Assembly (NCBI RefSeq): GCF_004212635.1
Contig: NZ_PSRT01000011.1
Coordinates: forward strand, 1-64,000
Source: Bradyrhizobium genosp. SA-3
GTDB lineage: Bacteria > Pseudomonadota > Alphaproteobacteria > Rhizobiales > Xanthobacteraceae
Direction: 5' to 3'
DNA: 64,000 bases
Within the stretch, counting starts at the first letter, position 1. Each line of letters begins with the position of its first letter. This document shows positions 1 through 10,098 of the stretch, one piece after another. The translations under genes were made by a program, and so were the position numbers. The notes beneath the pieces were generated by a model. It saw nothing but the letters and a program-made list of their open reading frames with translations, was not told the DNA's origin and ran no database searches.

Positions 1-30
1 AAAAGTAGGACTTCGAGGGTGCGCAAATGA

Positions 31-144
31 CCGCTCTGGGTCATTCGCGTCGATTTGGCCGTGTCGCCACCACGTCCGGTCTGGCCCCGGCCGCTGACGT
101 GCCGGGCGCCATCGTGATCTTCGACTTCGGGCCAGGAGCCGACC
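31..144. repeat. 114-bp dispersed repeat, copy 1
   Basis: This stretch is nearly identical to 2730-2843 over its whole length, beginning with a shared core around GGGTCATTCGCGTCGATTTGG and ending at a shared GCCGACC. A short open frame runs through both copies, but the copies continue into unrelated sequence, so I read it as a non-coding dispersed element of the kind often mis-annotated as small proteins in Bradyrhizobium and Rhodopseudomonas. Confidence 0.75.
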
Positions 145-291
145 TTGTACCTTCGCCTGAGGCGTTGTTTCAGCCACGCTGCCTTTTGTGCAGAGGCCCT
201 GACTATCGAGATAATAAATAACACGCGCCTTCGCGGGCTCCGCTTCGGGATGCCAAGAAATGAAAACGGCAGAGGGGCCCAAGCGTTGAAG

Positions 292-783
292 TCACCTCGC
301 CGAGGTGGCCCGCACGTGCTCTTCAGTCTCGGCCCGATAGAGGTGCACGGCTTCATCAAGTCCCTTCAAGGCATGAAAACCGCAATCGCCGAAGCGAAAG
401 TTTGCGCCGGCGACCAGATCACGAACGGTGTTGGACACGAGCACCTCCCCAGCGCCGGCCAAGGCGCAGATGCGAGCTGCGATGTGCACAGCTATTCCGC
501 TAACGTCGTCCGGCTTTACCTCTATCTCCCCCGTATGCACTCCGCCTCGGACCTGGAGATCCAACGAGCGCACACGCTCGGAGATGGCGGCAGCGCACCG
601 GATTGCGCGGGCAGGACCGTCGAAAGTTGCCAAGAACCCGTCGCCTGTTGTCCTCACTTCCCGTCCCTTGAAGCGTTCAATCTCCAGCCGTGCAATGCGG
701 TCGTTCTGGTCGAGCAGTGCGCTCCAGCGCGTATCACCGAGTTCCGATGCGCGTTTCGTCGAGCCGACGATGTCGGTGAGCAT
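292..783 (-). CDS. Class III adenylate/guanylate cyclase domain, N-terminally truncated
   Basis: The product is almost entirely a class III nucleotide cyclase catalytic domain, which would make cAMP or cGMP from ATP or GTP. The metal-binding aspartate lies in MLTDIVGSTKRA at the extreme N-terminus, the second in RTTGDGFLATF, and the HIAARICA segment matches the region of the transition-state Asn/Arg pair, although the Asn appears replaced by His. The frame is open further upstream to a GTG at 947 with no ribosome-binding site, and the residues just before the ATG (RILATV) already fit the domain. The ATG is therefore unlikely to be the true start. Family members are usually fused to a hydrolase, AAA or TPR region, so this is probably a surviving fragment of a longer gene. 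It is the first of four cyclase or TolB-like genes in 10 kb. Confidence 0.7.
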   Translation of the reverse strand: MLTDIVGSTKRASELGDTRWSALLDQNDRIARLEIERFKGREVRTTGDGFLATFDGPARAIRCAAAISERVRSLDLQVRGGVHTGEIEVKPDDVSGIAVHIAARICALAGAGEVLVSNTVRDLVAGANFRFGDCGFHALKGLDEAVHLYRAETEEHVRATSAR

Positions 784-927
784 TACCGTTGCGAGGATGC
801 GATCCGGCTCGACGTGGGCGCGTGAGCCCGTGAGCGGCGGGGCAGGTCGCTCGAGGGGTTGCAGAACTTAAGCAAGTCGTTCGCGGGTGCAAGAGGTTCT
901 TCGAGCGGAGCCGCTATGGAACCAGCC

Positions 928-1170
928 TCACTTACTGCTGGAGACACGTGGATCGGTCGAAAAATCGGTGCGAACGAGATAGTCGATCTCAGCCCTCGTA
1001 ACCCCCATATCTCTAAGTTCTAGATCGCTTAATTCGTCCAGTGTCTCGCGCAAGCTCCGACGGATACGCCAAGCACAAAAGGCGTCAAAATATCTCGCGA
1101 GAAAGTTTGGAGGACGGCGTGTTGGCGCAGGCGCCTGCGCCGATCCCGCAGCAGTATAGGTCGTGCTCAT
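928..1170 (-). CDS. DUF1127 small protein
   Basis: An 80-residue protein whose C-terminal half (LRETLDELSDLELRDMGV) is the DUF1127 (YjiS-like) signature: a short Arg-rich helix followed by a helix ending in a D-G/M-G-V-T/S-R type turn. DUF1127 proteins are small cytoplasmic proteins of alphaproteobacteria, some of which influence phosphate or carbon metabolism and RNA turnover; no specific job can be given here. The start is supported by AGGAG placed about 6 bases upstream. It stands alone between the cyclase fragment and a 280-bp spacer. Confidence 0.8.
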   Translation of the reverse strand: MSTTYTAAGSAQAPAPTRRPPNFLARYFDAFCAWRIRRSLRETLDELSDLELRDMGVTRAEIDYLVRTDFSTDPRVSSSK

Positions 1171-1452
1171 GGCTAACTCCTAGGGCAACTACCCATGAGC
1201 GACCTTGCCAAGGCACAACGGAGCGTGCTTGACGCCACGCTTACATTATCCTCACCAGCGACTTACTTTTCTATGATCTCGAGTATCAAGCAGAGTGGAG
1301 GTGAGCGCTATCTTCGCACCGACCGGCAAGCTTCGTCACGAACCCATGTTAGTTTGGGCTAATAGGTCCGCCATCGAACAGATCTTTGTCAGATGCAGCA
1401 GTGGGCCCTGCTCGATTGCGGGCCTCGCGGCCTGTTCGCCCCTCAGGAGCAA

Positions 1453-2535
1453 TCAACTGACGTAAGCCTGATGGCTTGCGCCGATATTCAACGAGCGGCT
1501 ACACTGCTCGATGGCCTGTTCATATTGCCGGAGGTGCAGGTGCGCAACGCAGAGAATCCGGGCCGTGATGTTACCGTGCAAGGCAACGAGATTTGTTAGG
1601 TCACCGTCGAACCAATCGGACCAAATGTCACGAGCGGTTTGAAGATCGGTTAGTGATACGTTGATCCGTACTTGATCTCCGTTGCGTCTCACCGCACCCT
1701 GTACGGCCCAGCGGATGCCGAGAACCGATCCAAACTGCTTCAGATCGATCGGCCTATCCTTGTAGATCAAGGCGGTCTCGTGTCCAATAACTAACGTGGC
1801 GGGCGTTCGCGCCATGTCGATCGTCAGTTCTCTTGTGATGCTGTCGGCAAATTGGTCCTGCTCTGGATCGTTGTTGAGGTTGGCGAAGGGCAGCACCACG
1901 ATGGAGAGACGAGGCTTAATTTCGGGTATGGCCTTCCGTACCCCTTGGATCTCTTGAGCTTCCCGAACTGGGTCGGTACGGAGCGTCTTCCAGGCACTCC
2001 AATAGCCGGAAAGACCGCCAGCGATTGCGCCGACGGCAGCGACCGATGCCAGCGCAGCGCCGGCAAGCTTCAGTGGGCCTTTGAGGTGACCCAGTCTGTG
2101 ATGAGATCGGCGTTTGCCTGTTAGTTGTTCATAAGAAGCTGGGACTAAAACCGCTTGCTCTCCGGTCGGATGCGCAAGCTCTAGCTGTTCTGTAGAAGAG
2201 ACCATCGCGATTGCAGTGCGCCGATCTGCGTCATGCAAGGCGCCTACGAAACGAAATCCCTTACGTGGAAACGTTTTGATCAAACGTTGTCGTTCGCCGG
2301 AGTCGCCGATCGCACGTCGGACAGCGTTCAGCCGAGTCGTCAGCGCCGCATCAGATACAATTCGACCATTCCAAATCGCGCTTATGACATCATCTTTGCT
2401 GACCACGCGATCCCTGGTGCGGATCAAAAATTCGAGCAGATCGAGGACCTGCGGCGAAGTATGCACGACATCAGGTCCGCGCCGCAACTCACGCAGTTCA
2501 GTATCCAATAAATAGTCCTCAAAGAAATAGCGCAT
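1453..2535 (-). CDS. Winged-helix regulator with TolB-like domain, C-terminally shortened
   Basis: This 360-residue protein has three parts: an OmpR/CadC-type winged-helix DNA-binding domain (about residues 1-105, ending LIKTFPRKGFRFVG), a single membrane segment (about 155-180, rich in Ala, Gly and Val) and a TolB/FlgO-like domain (about 205-335, starting LSIVVLPFANL and including WAVQGAVRRNGDQVRI). Relatives continue into several hundred residues of TPR repeats. Here the sequence jumps from ITARIL to one TPR-like stretch (QYEQAIEQCSRSL) and then stops, which suggests an internal deletion or truncation. Such proteins are thought to sense something outside the membrane and bind DNA inside. 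Whether this shortened form works is unclear. The TolB-like part is shared with the cyclase at 4072. Confidence 0.75.
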   Translation of the reverse strand: MRYFFEDYLLDTELRELRRGPDVVHTSPQVLDLLEFLIRTRDRVVSKDDVISAIWNGRIVSDAALTTRLNAVRRAIGDSGERQRLIKTFPRKGFRFVGALHDADRRTAIAMVSSTEQLELAHPTGEQAVLVPASYEQLTGKRRSHHRLGHLKGPLKLAGAALASVAAVGAIAGGLSGYWSAWKTLRTDPVREAQEIQGVRKAIPEIKPRLSIVVLPFANLNNDPEQDQFADSITRELTIDMARTPATLVIGHETALIYKDRPIDLKQFGSVLGIRWAVQGAVRRNGDQVRINVSLTDLQTARDIWSDWFDGDLTNLVALHGNITARILCVAHLHLRQYEQAIEQCSRSLNIGASHQAYVS

Positions 2536-2729
2536 GAATATTCCGTGAGCTTGTCCTCAATCTCCAAAGGCAGCGAATATAGCGCGACAATAAGCTTCAG
2601 GAAGGGAGGATGTAAATTGATATCAACTGCGCCCAGTTGCCCTGAGGAAACGTCCTGCCGTTGGACTGGTCAGCGTAGCTGCCGCGTTTACCCTGGAGCA
2701 TCCGACGTAAGATCGGTCTCCTGATGTGT

Positions 2730-2843
2730 CCGCCTTGGGTCATTCGCGTCGATTTGGCCGCGTCGCCACCACGTCCGGTCTGGCGCCGGCTGCTGACGTG
2801 TCGGGCGCCGTCGCGAACTTCGCGTTCGGGCCAGAAGCCGACC
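2730..2843. repeat. 114-bp dispersed repeat, copy 2
   Basis: This is the second good copy of the element at 31-144, in the same orientation and of the same length, differing at scattered positions. It lies between the divergent ends of the regulator and methyltransferase regions, in the only gap there. A third, heavily decayed copy is at 6274-6390. Confidence 0.75.
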
Positions 2844-2857
2844 ACGTTTTAGTTAAC

Positions 2858-3697
2858 CTATTGATGTGCCCGCACGATATGGGCACCAGGTCCGAACGCG
2901 ATGCCTCGCCCTAGGACCCCGTAATAGTGCTCCGCTATTTCGCTGGCACCGAGATCTTCTACTACGTTAAACCCCACGCCGTGCAGCAAGTGGTGCAACT
3001 CGATCGGCTCGAAGAGACTGAGCCAAGGCTCACCTCGCGCGGCCGCTCTTTCTGCAGTTGCCACAATGCTGGCGCGGCGCTCAGCAGGATAATTCTCAAA
3101 CGGCTCGGCATAATCGAAAACGACAGCAGCTTGTGGTAGCTCGGATATGAACTTCAAGGTGGACGAGACCGCATGCTTTGTCAGATATGGCACAACGCCC
3201 AGCCATTGAAAAAAAGCTGGCTCGTCCACCCTGAAACCGACTCTCGTCAGACCATCTGCCAGACTTTCTCGCTCAAAATCGATGGGCGCGAAGACAAGCG
3301 ACGGCGGCTCGGAGAGGCCTGCGGCCTTTATCCGATCGCGTTTCCACACCTGCGTTGCAGAGTAGTCGACCTCGAAAACACGAAGGCCTAAATCAGCATA
3401 GGGATTTCGCAACGAGAATGTGTCGAGGCCAGCACCCAGTACCACGACCTGACGTACGCCACGTGCAACGCAATTTGCTATTGTGTCTTCGGAGCACCGG
3501 CTGCGTGCAGCTATGAATAGGCGCATTGGGCGCACGGAGCCATCTCTTGCGATCTCGCTCAAGGACCCCGCCGTCTCCGCGTCTAGTATTCTCAGCGCAA
3601 ACTGATCCTTGAAAATTGACCCGCCTTCTAAGGTTTGGTGAATGGCGCGGTAAGCAGCCGCCCGCCGAGCGGTTTGACTCGGTTGTCCATCACGCAT
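2858..3697 (-). CDS. SAM-dependent methyltransferase, leucine carboxyl methyltransferase-like
   Basis: A 279-residue protein with a class I methyltransferase fold. The SAM-binding motif is VVVLGAGLDTFSLR, followed by the acidic end of strand beta-2 in FEVDYSATQVWKRDR. VDEPAFFQWLGVVPYLT corresponds to the FxxEGV..YL motif of the leucine carboxyl methyltransferase / mycobacterial TIGR00027 family. These enzymes methylate a carboxyl or hydroxyl of a small molecule; the substrate cannot be read from sequence. I chose the internal ATG at 3697 (MRDGQPSQTARR) because family N-termini start there. The frame also allows 3742. No neighbour suggests a pathway. Confidence 0.75.
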   Translation of the reverse strand: MRDGQPSQTARRAAAYRAIHQTLEGGSIFKDQFALRILDAETAGSLSEIARDGSVRPMRLFIAARSRCSEDTIANCVARGVRQVVVLGAGLDTFSLRNPYADLGLRVFEVDYSATQVWKRDRIKAAGLSEPPSLVFAPIDFERESLADGLTRVGFRVDEPAFFQWLGVVPYLTKHAVSSTLKFISELPQAAVVFDYAEPFENYPAERRASIVATAERAAARGEPWLSLFEPIELHHLLHGVGFNVVEDLGASEIAEHYYGVLGRGIAFGPGAHIVRAHQ

Positions 3698-4071
3698 GCC
3701 GATTTCGCCAGTCGTTTGTTGCTGGAACGCGCCTTGTAGCATGTCGGCGGCAAAAACTCACGTTGGCTCGCCCTCCGACAGCAAACCTTGGCGAGATCGA
3801 CCTCCCGATCCGCTTGATGTCGGCTCGGGTCACGAGAGACGGGTTGGAAGGCAGCCCGTCAGCTTCCCAAGCAGATATTCCAGATCGGCGCCCTAGTTCG
3901 CACGAGGGGCGGACATCGGATGCGGCAACTCGCAGGGTTGCGAGACTCCGGGGTCGTAGTCGAACCCCAACTTTCTGCAACCTACCATGTCGAAAGGTGC
4001 TAAGCTGGTGCCGCTCATGCAACCGCCCGGTCGTCTAGCGTGTCTCCGCTCTACTGCTCGGGTCGGGGAGA
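3698..4071. other. Intergenic, nothing recognised
   Basis: Spacer between the divergently arranged methyltransferase and cyclase genes. Open frames here are in conflict on both strands and show no family resemblance. Confidence 0.5.
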
Positions 4072-6117
4072 ATGGCCGTGCAGCAAATGCACCAGCAGCG
4101 CCGCCTCGCAGCCATCCTCGTAGGGGACGTGGTTGGCTATAGCCGACTGATGGGTCAAGACGAACGCGGAACGCTTCGCCGGCTTAAGGTCATTCGGCGT
4201 GAAGTCGTTGATCCCAAAATCGCCGAGCATCAAGGCCGTGTCGTCAAGACGACTGGAGATGGCATTCTCATCGAGTACCCCAGCGCTGTGGAGGCTGTAG
4301 CCTGCGCGGTGGCTATCCAGCGAACGATGGCCGGGCGCAACTCTGAGATACCTGTGGACCGACGACTAGAGTTCCGGGTCGGTGTGCACGAGGGCGATAT
4401 CGTCGTCGACGATCAAGACATCTTCGGTGACGGGGTTAACGTCGCAGCGCGGCTTGAAGTCTTAAGTTCGCCTGGGGGACTCTGTATCTCCGGTCGAGTT
4501 TACGAGGATCTGGCCGGCAGACTCGAGCTTCCGTTCGAGGACTGTGGCGAGCAGAAGCTCAAAAACATCGCGCGACCTGTTCGTATTCTTAAACTGGGTC
4601 CTGAAGCTATTGCTGGGCTCGCGACAATACCGCGCCCAGAGGACGAGCCACATCCAACGGGCTTCTTCCGATGGCTTGGAAGGGCTCCGCCAATGTGGCT
4701 GCGAATGAGATCAGCGCGGGCCGCCGTTTTGGTCGCGGCGCTTTCGATCACAGGCGTGGTCGTTTGGCAAAGTATCGGTCGACACCGCGCTCCCAGCCAA
4801 GTGAGCGCCAGCATCGCCGGCGCACCTTCAACCCAGCCCAGGGGGCCCACGCTTGCTGTTCTTCCGTTCGACAATCTATCCGGCGACCCTAATCAGGAAT
4901 ATTTCTCGGATGGCATCAGCGATGAACTCATCACTGTCCTGAGCCGCTTCGATCAACTGCGAGTGCTGGCTCGCAACACCACCTTCGCCTACAAGAAGAA
5001 AGCCGTGGAAATGCAAGAGCTCGGCCGGCAGCTTCAGGCCCAATATGTGATCGAGGGCAGCTTCAGGCGCGTCCCCGATCAGATCAGCGTCACTGCGCAG
5101 CTCATAGATGCGCGCTCGGGGACCCACGTTTGGGCGCAGACCTTCGAGCGGTCGACGACGTCGACAAGCCTCCTCAGCATACAAGATGATATCGCTCATC
5201 ATATCGGCGCTGCAGTTGGCGACATCCGGACTGGTGCAGTCGCAAAAGCAGAGCTAGAGCGCTCGCGTGCAAAGTCGGCTACCGAGCTTTCGTCCTATGA
5301 GTGCGTTCTTCAAGGCTATCAGGCAAGTGCGGCACAGAGCGCCGCAGAGCCGATGCGACGGGCCCGCGCATGTCTGGAGGCCAGTGTAAAGCGCGACCCC
5401 AATTATGCCGAGGCGTGGGCGATCCTTACGCGCGTTCTGCAGATACAGTATAGTTGGGGTACCGGACTCGACGACAATGAGAAGAGTATCGATCTCGTTC
5501 CCCGCATCATTGAGGCGGGCAATCGCGCCGTAGAACTAGCACCCGAAAATGAAGCTGCACATTTCGCGCTCTTCAATGCCTATTTCGTAACCTGTCAGAC
5601 CGGGAGAATGCGGATTGAAGCTGACCGCGTGCTGGCCATCAACCCTGATGACGCCAACGCCCTCGGCTCCATGGGCAACCTTCTGGCTTATGCCGGAGAC
5701 TGGGACTATGGGCGAAAGCTTGCAGAAAAGGGCCTGGCACTTGCAGGGACGGCGGCACCATCCTGGTGGTGGTGGGTGGTCGCAAAGGACCACTATCGGA
5801 AGGGGGAGTATGCCAAGGCTCTTGAGATTTTCCAACGGTCCTACTCTGAGCAGAACTGGTTGGACCGTCTGCACCTCGTCTACACGCTCCCTCATCTCGG
5901 AAGAATTGACGAAGCCAAGGCCCAAATTCCGCCGTTGCTGAAACTCAAGCCCAACATCAGCGTGCGAGAAGCTGATCGCCTCTACGCTCTGTGGTGCTTC
6001 GATGCCGACTTCCGGGACATGATGGTAAAGGCGCTTAGGCTTGCTGGTTTGCGGGAAGAGGCTGATGAAGACGGCTCGCGACAAGGCGACCTCACGGCGA
6101 TCCGGTCGCAACGCTGA
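4072..6117 (+). CDS. Class III cyclase with TolB-like and TPR domains
   Basis: A 681-residue protein with four parts: a class III cyclase domain (residues 8-175), a membrane segment near 215-232, a TolB/FlgO-like domain (about 262-390, starting TLAVLPFDNLSGDPNQEYF) and TPR repeats to the end. Cyclase residues look complete: metal aspartates D19 (GDVVGYSRLM) and D63 (TTGDGI), and the transition-state Asn/Arg pair N123 and R127 in NVAARLE. It should make cAMP on the cytoplasmic side, with the rest sensing or scaffolding outside. Many such multi-domain cyclases exist in Bradyrhizobium, and their signals are mostly unknown. GGGGAG lies directly before the chosen ATG, and a second ATG five codons in is equally possible. 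Confidence 0.85.
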   Translation: MAVQQMHQQRRLAAILVGDVVGYSRLMGQDERGTLRRLKVIRREVVDPKIAEHQGRVVKTTGDGILIEYPSAVEAVACAVAIQRTMAGRNSEIPVDRRLEFRVGVHEGDIVVDDQDIFGDGVNVAARLEVLSSPGGLCISGRVYEDLAGRLELPFEDCGEQKLKNIARPVRILKLGPEAIAGLATIPRPEDEPHPTGFFRWLGRAPPMWLRMRSARAAVLVAALSITGVVVWQSIGRHRAPSQVSASIAGAPSTQPRGPTLAVLPFDNLSGDPNQEYFSDGISDELITVLSRFDQLRVLARNTTFAYKKKAVEMQELGRQLQAQYVIEGSFRRVPDQISVTAQLIDARSGTHVWAQTFERSTTSTSLLSIQDDIAHHIGAAVGDIRTGAVAKAELERSRAKSATELSSYECVLQGYQASAAQSAAEPMRRARACLEASVKRDPNYAEAWAILTRVLQIQYSWGTGLDDNEKSIDLVPRIIEAGNRAVELAPENEAAHFALFNAYFVTCQTGRMRIEADRVLAINPDDANALGSMGNLLAYAGDWDYGRKLAEKGLALAGTAAPSWWWWVVAKDHYRKGEYAKALEIFQRSYSEQNWLDRLHLVYTLPHLGRIDEAKAQIPPLLKLKPNISVREADRLYALWCFDADFRDMMVKALRLAGLREEADEDGSRQGDLTAIRSQR

Positions 6118-6711
6118 ATAGCTGATGGTTTCGTTCGACCAGAACGCTTCGCGCCACAGAACCTCCCCTACGCCTTCGCGCGGGCGTGCTGCCCCGGTTG
6201 CTCCAATCGAGTTTTCCGGGTCGTGCTAAAGCGCACACTTGGTGCCGGGATCAGGAGTAACACGGGGCAACGACCGCTTCGGGTCATGAGCGTCTATTCG
6301 AACCGCCGTCCGCTCGCATCCGGTCTACCCTGACAAGCCGACAAAAAAAGGCTAGGCCTGCATTTCGGTTTCGGGCCCGAAAGCGGAAGTATCCTAACCG
6401 CGCAAGTCTAGTCCTGTCTACTTCTAGAACCGGACGCACATTCCGGCTCGGGTCCGAGTCTCGAGCCTATGGGTCGGTGCTTCAGGTGAGAAGCAAGTTG
6501 GCATGCGACCGACGCTGGCGCAAATGGACGAGAATGTCATAAGCATGAATGCATGCTCATCGGCGCATGCGAAGAGCTGCAAATCGGTTAGAACCGTAGC
6601 TATGCGTCGGCGTTTTCCCGGTGCGGGCGATTGCGCACGTCGTGGCTGGACGAGCCCCTTCGCATGTCCAGCAAACGTGCTATTATCACGACAGAAGCCA
6701 TTAGGTTTGCC
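6118..6711. other. Intergenic with decayed repeat
   Basis: Apart from the degenerate repeat copy at 6274-6390 I see no gene. The frame of the following cyclase is open back to 6631, but residues before 6712 do not resemble its family. Confidence 0.5.
6274..6390. repeat. Decayed copy of the 114-bp repeat
   Basis: The order of landmarks matches copies 1 and 2: CCGCTTCGGGTCATGAGCGT at the start, ATCCGGTCT in the middle, TTCGGGCCCGAAAGC near the end. Many substitutions and small indels separate it from them. Confidence 0.5.
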
Positions 6712-9700
6712 ATGACAGCTATTGCGGAATGGCTAGCATCGATAGGCTTGAGTGAGTACGCGGGGCGTTTCGCCGAGAACGCCATTGATCTTTCGGTCCT
6801 GGGCGATCTTACGGAGCAGGACCTGAAGGACCTTGGCGTCTTGCTGGGACATCGGCGCAAGATGCTGCGTGCGATTGCCGAACTTCGGGGCGATGTCCCT
6901 TCGGCAGCTCCAACAAGAAGCAAGACGGTACCGCGAGAGGGCGCCGAGCGCCGTCAGCTCACGGTGATGTTTTGCGATCTAGTGGGCTCGTCTGCACTCT
7001 CGGTCCGCCTTGATCCCGAGGACTTGCGAGCGGTAATCGGCGCCTACCACGCTTGCATCGCTGAGGTTATCACCAAATCTGAGGGGATCATCGCCCGCTA
7101 TATGGGGGACGGCGTTCTTGCCTATTTCGGCTTTCCCCAGGCGCACGAGGATGATGCCGAGCAGGCGATCCGCGCCGGGTTGGCGTTGGTGGATGCCGTC
7201 GCTAACCTGAAGACAGATGTCGGCGCGGCGCTACAGGTTCGCATTGGCATCGCTACCGGAATGGTTGTGGTCGGCGACTTGATCGGCGAAGGCGCTGCCA
7301 AGGAACAGGGGGTGATTGGTGAGACGCCGAATTTGGCCGCACGCCTGCAGGCGCTCGCAATGCCGGGTACAGTCCTGATCTGTGAGAGTACGCGTCGACT
7401 CACGGAGGGACAATTCGAATACCGCAATGTCGGCCCGGCTATACTCAAAGGATGGGTAGAACCGCTACCGGCTTGGGAGGTGTTGGGAACGAGCGGGGTG
7501 GAAAGCCGTTTCGAGGCGCTGCACCAGACTCGATTGACACCCCCAATCGGGCGCGACGAGGAGATAGATCTGCTGTTACGTCGCTGGCACAACGCCACGC
7601 GTGGTGAGGGCAGCGCTGTGGTGCTCACCGGAGAGCCGGGCATCGGAAAGTCGCACATCGCACAAGCGCTCGAAGAACGACTCAAGGAAACCGAACCGCA
7701 CATCACGCTGCGCCTCTTCTGCTCGGCGCACCACACTAACAGCGCGCTGTATCCGTTCATCCGCCAACTCGAACGAGCTGCGCGTTTCGAGCGAACCGAC
7801 TCGCCAGATGTGAAATTCGTCAAGCTCCAGGCTTTGCTGGCGCAATCCGGTGCTGCCGCAGACCAGATAGTACCACCTTTGGCAAACCTCCTGTCGGTGC
7901 CTGCCGGTGGCCGCTACCAGCTGCCAGAGCTGAGCCCGCAGAAGCGGAAAGAGATCACACTGGCGGCGCTTCTGATGCAGCTCAATACTCTTGCGGCACG
8001 TCAGCCCGTCTTCATTGCCTTTGAGGATGCTCATTGGGCCGATCCCACGTCGCTTGAGCTGCTGACGCTTACACTGGAACGAGTACCGCAGCTTCGGGCG
8101 CTGGTGCTCATCACCGCGAGGCCGGATTTCATGCCGCCTTGGCCGGGTCATGCGCATGTGACGACGGTTTCGCTCACGCGCCTGAACCGACGCAACGGTG
8201 CAGCACTGGTCGAGCGCGTTACGGCCGGCAAGACACTCCCAAAAGAGGTCATGGACCAGATCCTCGCCCGTACCGATGGCGTACCCCTCTTCGTCGAGGA
8301 ACTAACCAAGACGGTGCTCGAAACAGGCTTGTTGCACGAGCAAGACGATCATTATGTCCTCAGCCGGCCACTGCCTCCGATGGCGATTCCGACGACATTA
8401 CATGCGTCTCTCATGGCAAGGCTGGATCGGTTGGCCCCGGTGAGGGAGGTGGCTCAGATTGGCGCTGTGGTTGGTCGCGAGTTCTCCTACGAACTGCTGA
8501 GCATTGTCGCTGGACTGCCCAGAGAGAGACTTGACGAGGCGCTTGGCCAGTTGGTTCGATCGGAGCTGATATTTTGCCGAGGCGAGATACCCCGGGCGGT
8601 TTACACCTTTAAACATGCACTCGTACGGGATGCTGCCTATTCGGGACTTCTGAAGAGTCGGCGCGCGGCGCTGCATGCCATGATTGCAGACGCCTTCGAG
8701 CAGCGTTTCCCGGAAATCGTGGAAGCTCAACCGGAAACAATCGCGCATCATCTAACCGAGGCGGGACTGTTCGAAAAGGCGACGGGATATTGGCTGCTGG
8801 CAGGCAGGAAAGCCGCCATGCGCTCCGCCAACCTCGAGGCCATCGCTCAACTGGAGCGGGGTATCGAGACCACTATCCACTTGGCCAATGGTGAACGAAA
8901 GGACAGGTTAGAGCTTGATTTTGCAGTCGCGCTGGGACCCTGCCTCATCGCTACCCAGGGCCCCGCTTCTAACAAAGCGGTGGCAACCTTCGCTCGCGCG
9001 CGGGAGCTGTGCGAGCGCCTCGGAGATCCCCCTGAACAATTACAAATTATGTTCTGGTTGACGACCGCGAGCGTCATTCGCGGCGAGTTGCCGGTAGCCC
9101 AGGAAACAATCGCGGCACTGCTTCATCTCACCGAGACGCGCGGCGATCGGCCAGCGCTGCTCAATGCGACCCGCGGTCAGGCCATGATTCGCCTTTTCAT
9201 GGGACGTCTCACGGATGCCCGCGAGGCTATCGAGCGCGCGGTTGCGGAGTTCGAGGCAAGCTCTGAGGATGACAGATTGGCCGCCCGAGCAGCCGGTCAG
9301 GATGCCGGAGTAGCCGACCTTGCGCTGATGTCATGGGTTCTCTGGCTGCTCGGTCACTTTGATGCAGCAAGCGCACGCATGGATGCCGCCATTCAACGGG
9401 CCGACGTCATCAATCATCCTCACTCGCAAGCGTATGCCTGCTACTATGCTTCTGTTCTCCACGCTCTTCGCGGCGAAATGTCTCGCGCGCAACGCTATGC
9501 AGACCGCTGTCGCAGCTTGTCGGAGGAGCACGGATTCCGCCAATGGCACGGGCTGGCGCAGGCCGTCCGTGGCATATGCGTGACATTGCTTGACCCCTCC
9601 TCCAGCGCCGTTGAGGAGATCCGAGCTGCAATGGACGAATATCGTGGCGCGGGTTACCAACTGGGAATCACGGCGCTATATGTGCTGTTGTGTCCGGCTT

Positions 9701-10065
9701 TGCTGCTTGGACAGGATTACGAGGCTGCGACGGCGCTTATCGAGCGGGGCCTGACGACAACTAGTCGCAATAGCGAACGGATATTTGAGGCCGAGTTGTA
9801 TCGATTGAAAGCGCGCACGCTGATGCTTCGCGGTTCAAGGAATGCCGGAATCGAGTTGCTCCAAAAGGCCTTAACGACCGCAAGTGCCCAACGGGCCAAG
9901 GCTCTTGAACTCAGAGCCGCAATGGATCTTGCCGCCCTCTGGGTGGAGGAAGGCAACCGTGAAGAAGCGGTCAAGGTCCTCGCGCCCGTCTACGACTGGT
10001 TCACCGAGGGCTTTGAGACGCAGGACCTCAAGCAAGCACGGGCTTTGCTCGATCGATTGCGATGA
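6712..10065 (+). CDS. SAM-domain class III cyclase with AAA ATPase and TPR regions
   Basis: A protein of 1117 residues from this start. Residues 1-65 (IAEWLASIGLSEYAGRFAEN, QDLKDLGV..GHRRKML) are a sterile alpha motif for protein contacts. A class III cyclase follows (about 75-255) with VMFCDLVGSS, ARYMGDGVLAYFG and PNLAARLQ. Then comes an AAA-type ATPase with Walker A GEPGIGKSH near 306 and a Walker B-like AFEDAHWAD near 437, and TPR-like helices to the end. Proteins of this build combine cyclic nucleotide synthesis with an ATP-driven STAND-like switch. I chose ATG 6712 because the SAM domain starts at once after it; the frame is open from 6631. It lies 600 bp after another cyclase on the same strand. 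Confidence 0.85.
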   Translation: MTAIAEWLASIGLSEYAGRFAENAIDLSVLGDLTEQDLKDLGVLLGHRRKMLRAIAELRGDVPSAAPTRSKTVPREGAERRQLTVMFCDLVGSSALSVRLDPEDLRAVIGAYHACIAEVITKSEGIIARYMGDGVLAYFGFPQAHEDDAEQAIRAGLALVDAVANLKTDVGAALQVRIGIATGMVVVGDLIGEGAAKEQGVIGETPNLAARLQALAMPGTVLICESTRRLTEGQFEYRNVGPAILKGWVEPLPAWEVLGTSGVESRFEALHQTRLTPPIGRDEEIDLLLRRWHNATRGEGSAVVLTGEPGIGKSHIAQALEERLKETEPHITLRLFCSAHHTNSALYPFIRQLERAARFERTDSPDVKFVKLQALLAQSGAAADQIVPPLANLLSVPAGGRYQLPELSPQKRKEITLAALLMQLNTLAARQPVFIAFEDAHWADPTSLELLTLTLERVPQLRALVLITARPDFMPPWPGHAHVTTVSLTRLNRRNGAALVERVTAGKTLPKEVMDQILARTDGVPLFVEELTKTVLETGLLHEQDDHYVLSRPLPPMAIPTTLHASLMARLDRLAPVREVAQIGAVVGREFSYELLSIVAGLPRERLDEALGQLVRSELIFCRGEIPRAVYTFKHALVRDAAYSGLLKSRRAALHAMIADAFEQRFPEIVEAQPETIAHHLTEAGLFEKATGYWLLAGRKAAMRSANLEAIAQLERGIETTIHLANGERKDRLELDFAVALGPCLIATQGPASNKAVATFARARELCERLGDPPEQLQIMFWLTTASVIRGELPVAQETIAALLHLTETRGDRPALLNATRGQAMIRLFMGRLTDAREAIERAVAEFEASSEDDRLAARAAGQDAGVADLALMSWVLWLLGHFDAASARMDAAIQRADVINHPHSQAYACYYASVLHALRGEMSRAQRYADRCRSLSEEHGFRQWHGLAQAVRGICVTLLDPSSSAVEEIRAAMDEYRGAGYQLGITALYVLLCPALLLGQDYEAATALIERGLTTTSRNSERIFEAELYRLKARTLMLRGSRNAGIELLQKALTTASAQRAKALELRAAMDLAALWVEEGNREEAVKVLAPVYDWFTEGFETQDLKQARALLDRLR

Positions 10066-10098
10066 TCCCAGGTGGAACGTCGCGATAGTTCAGATCTT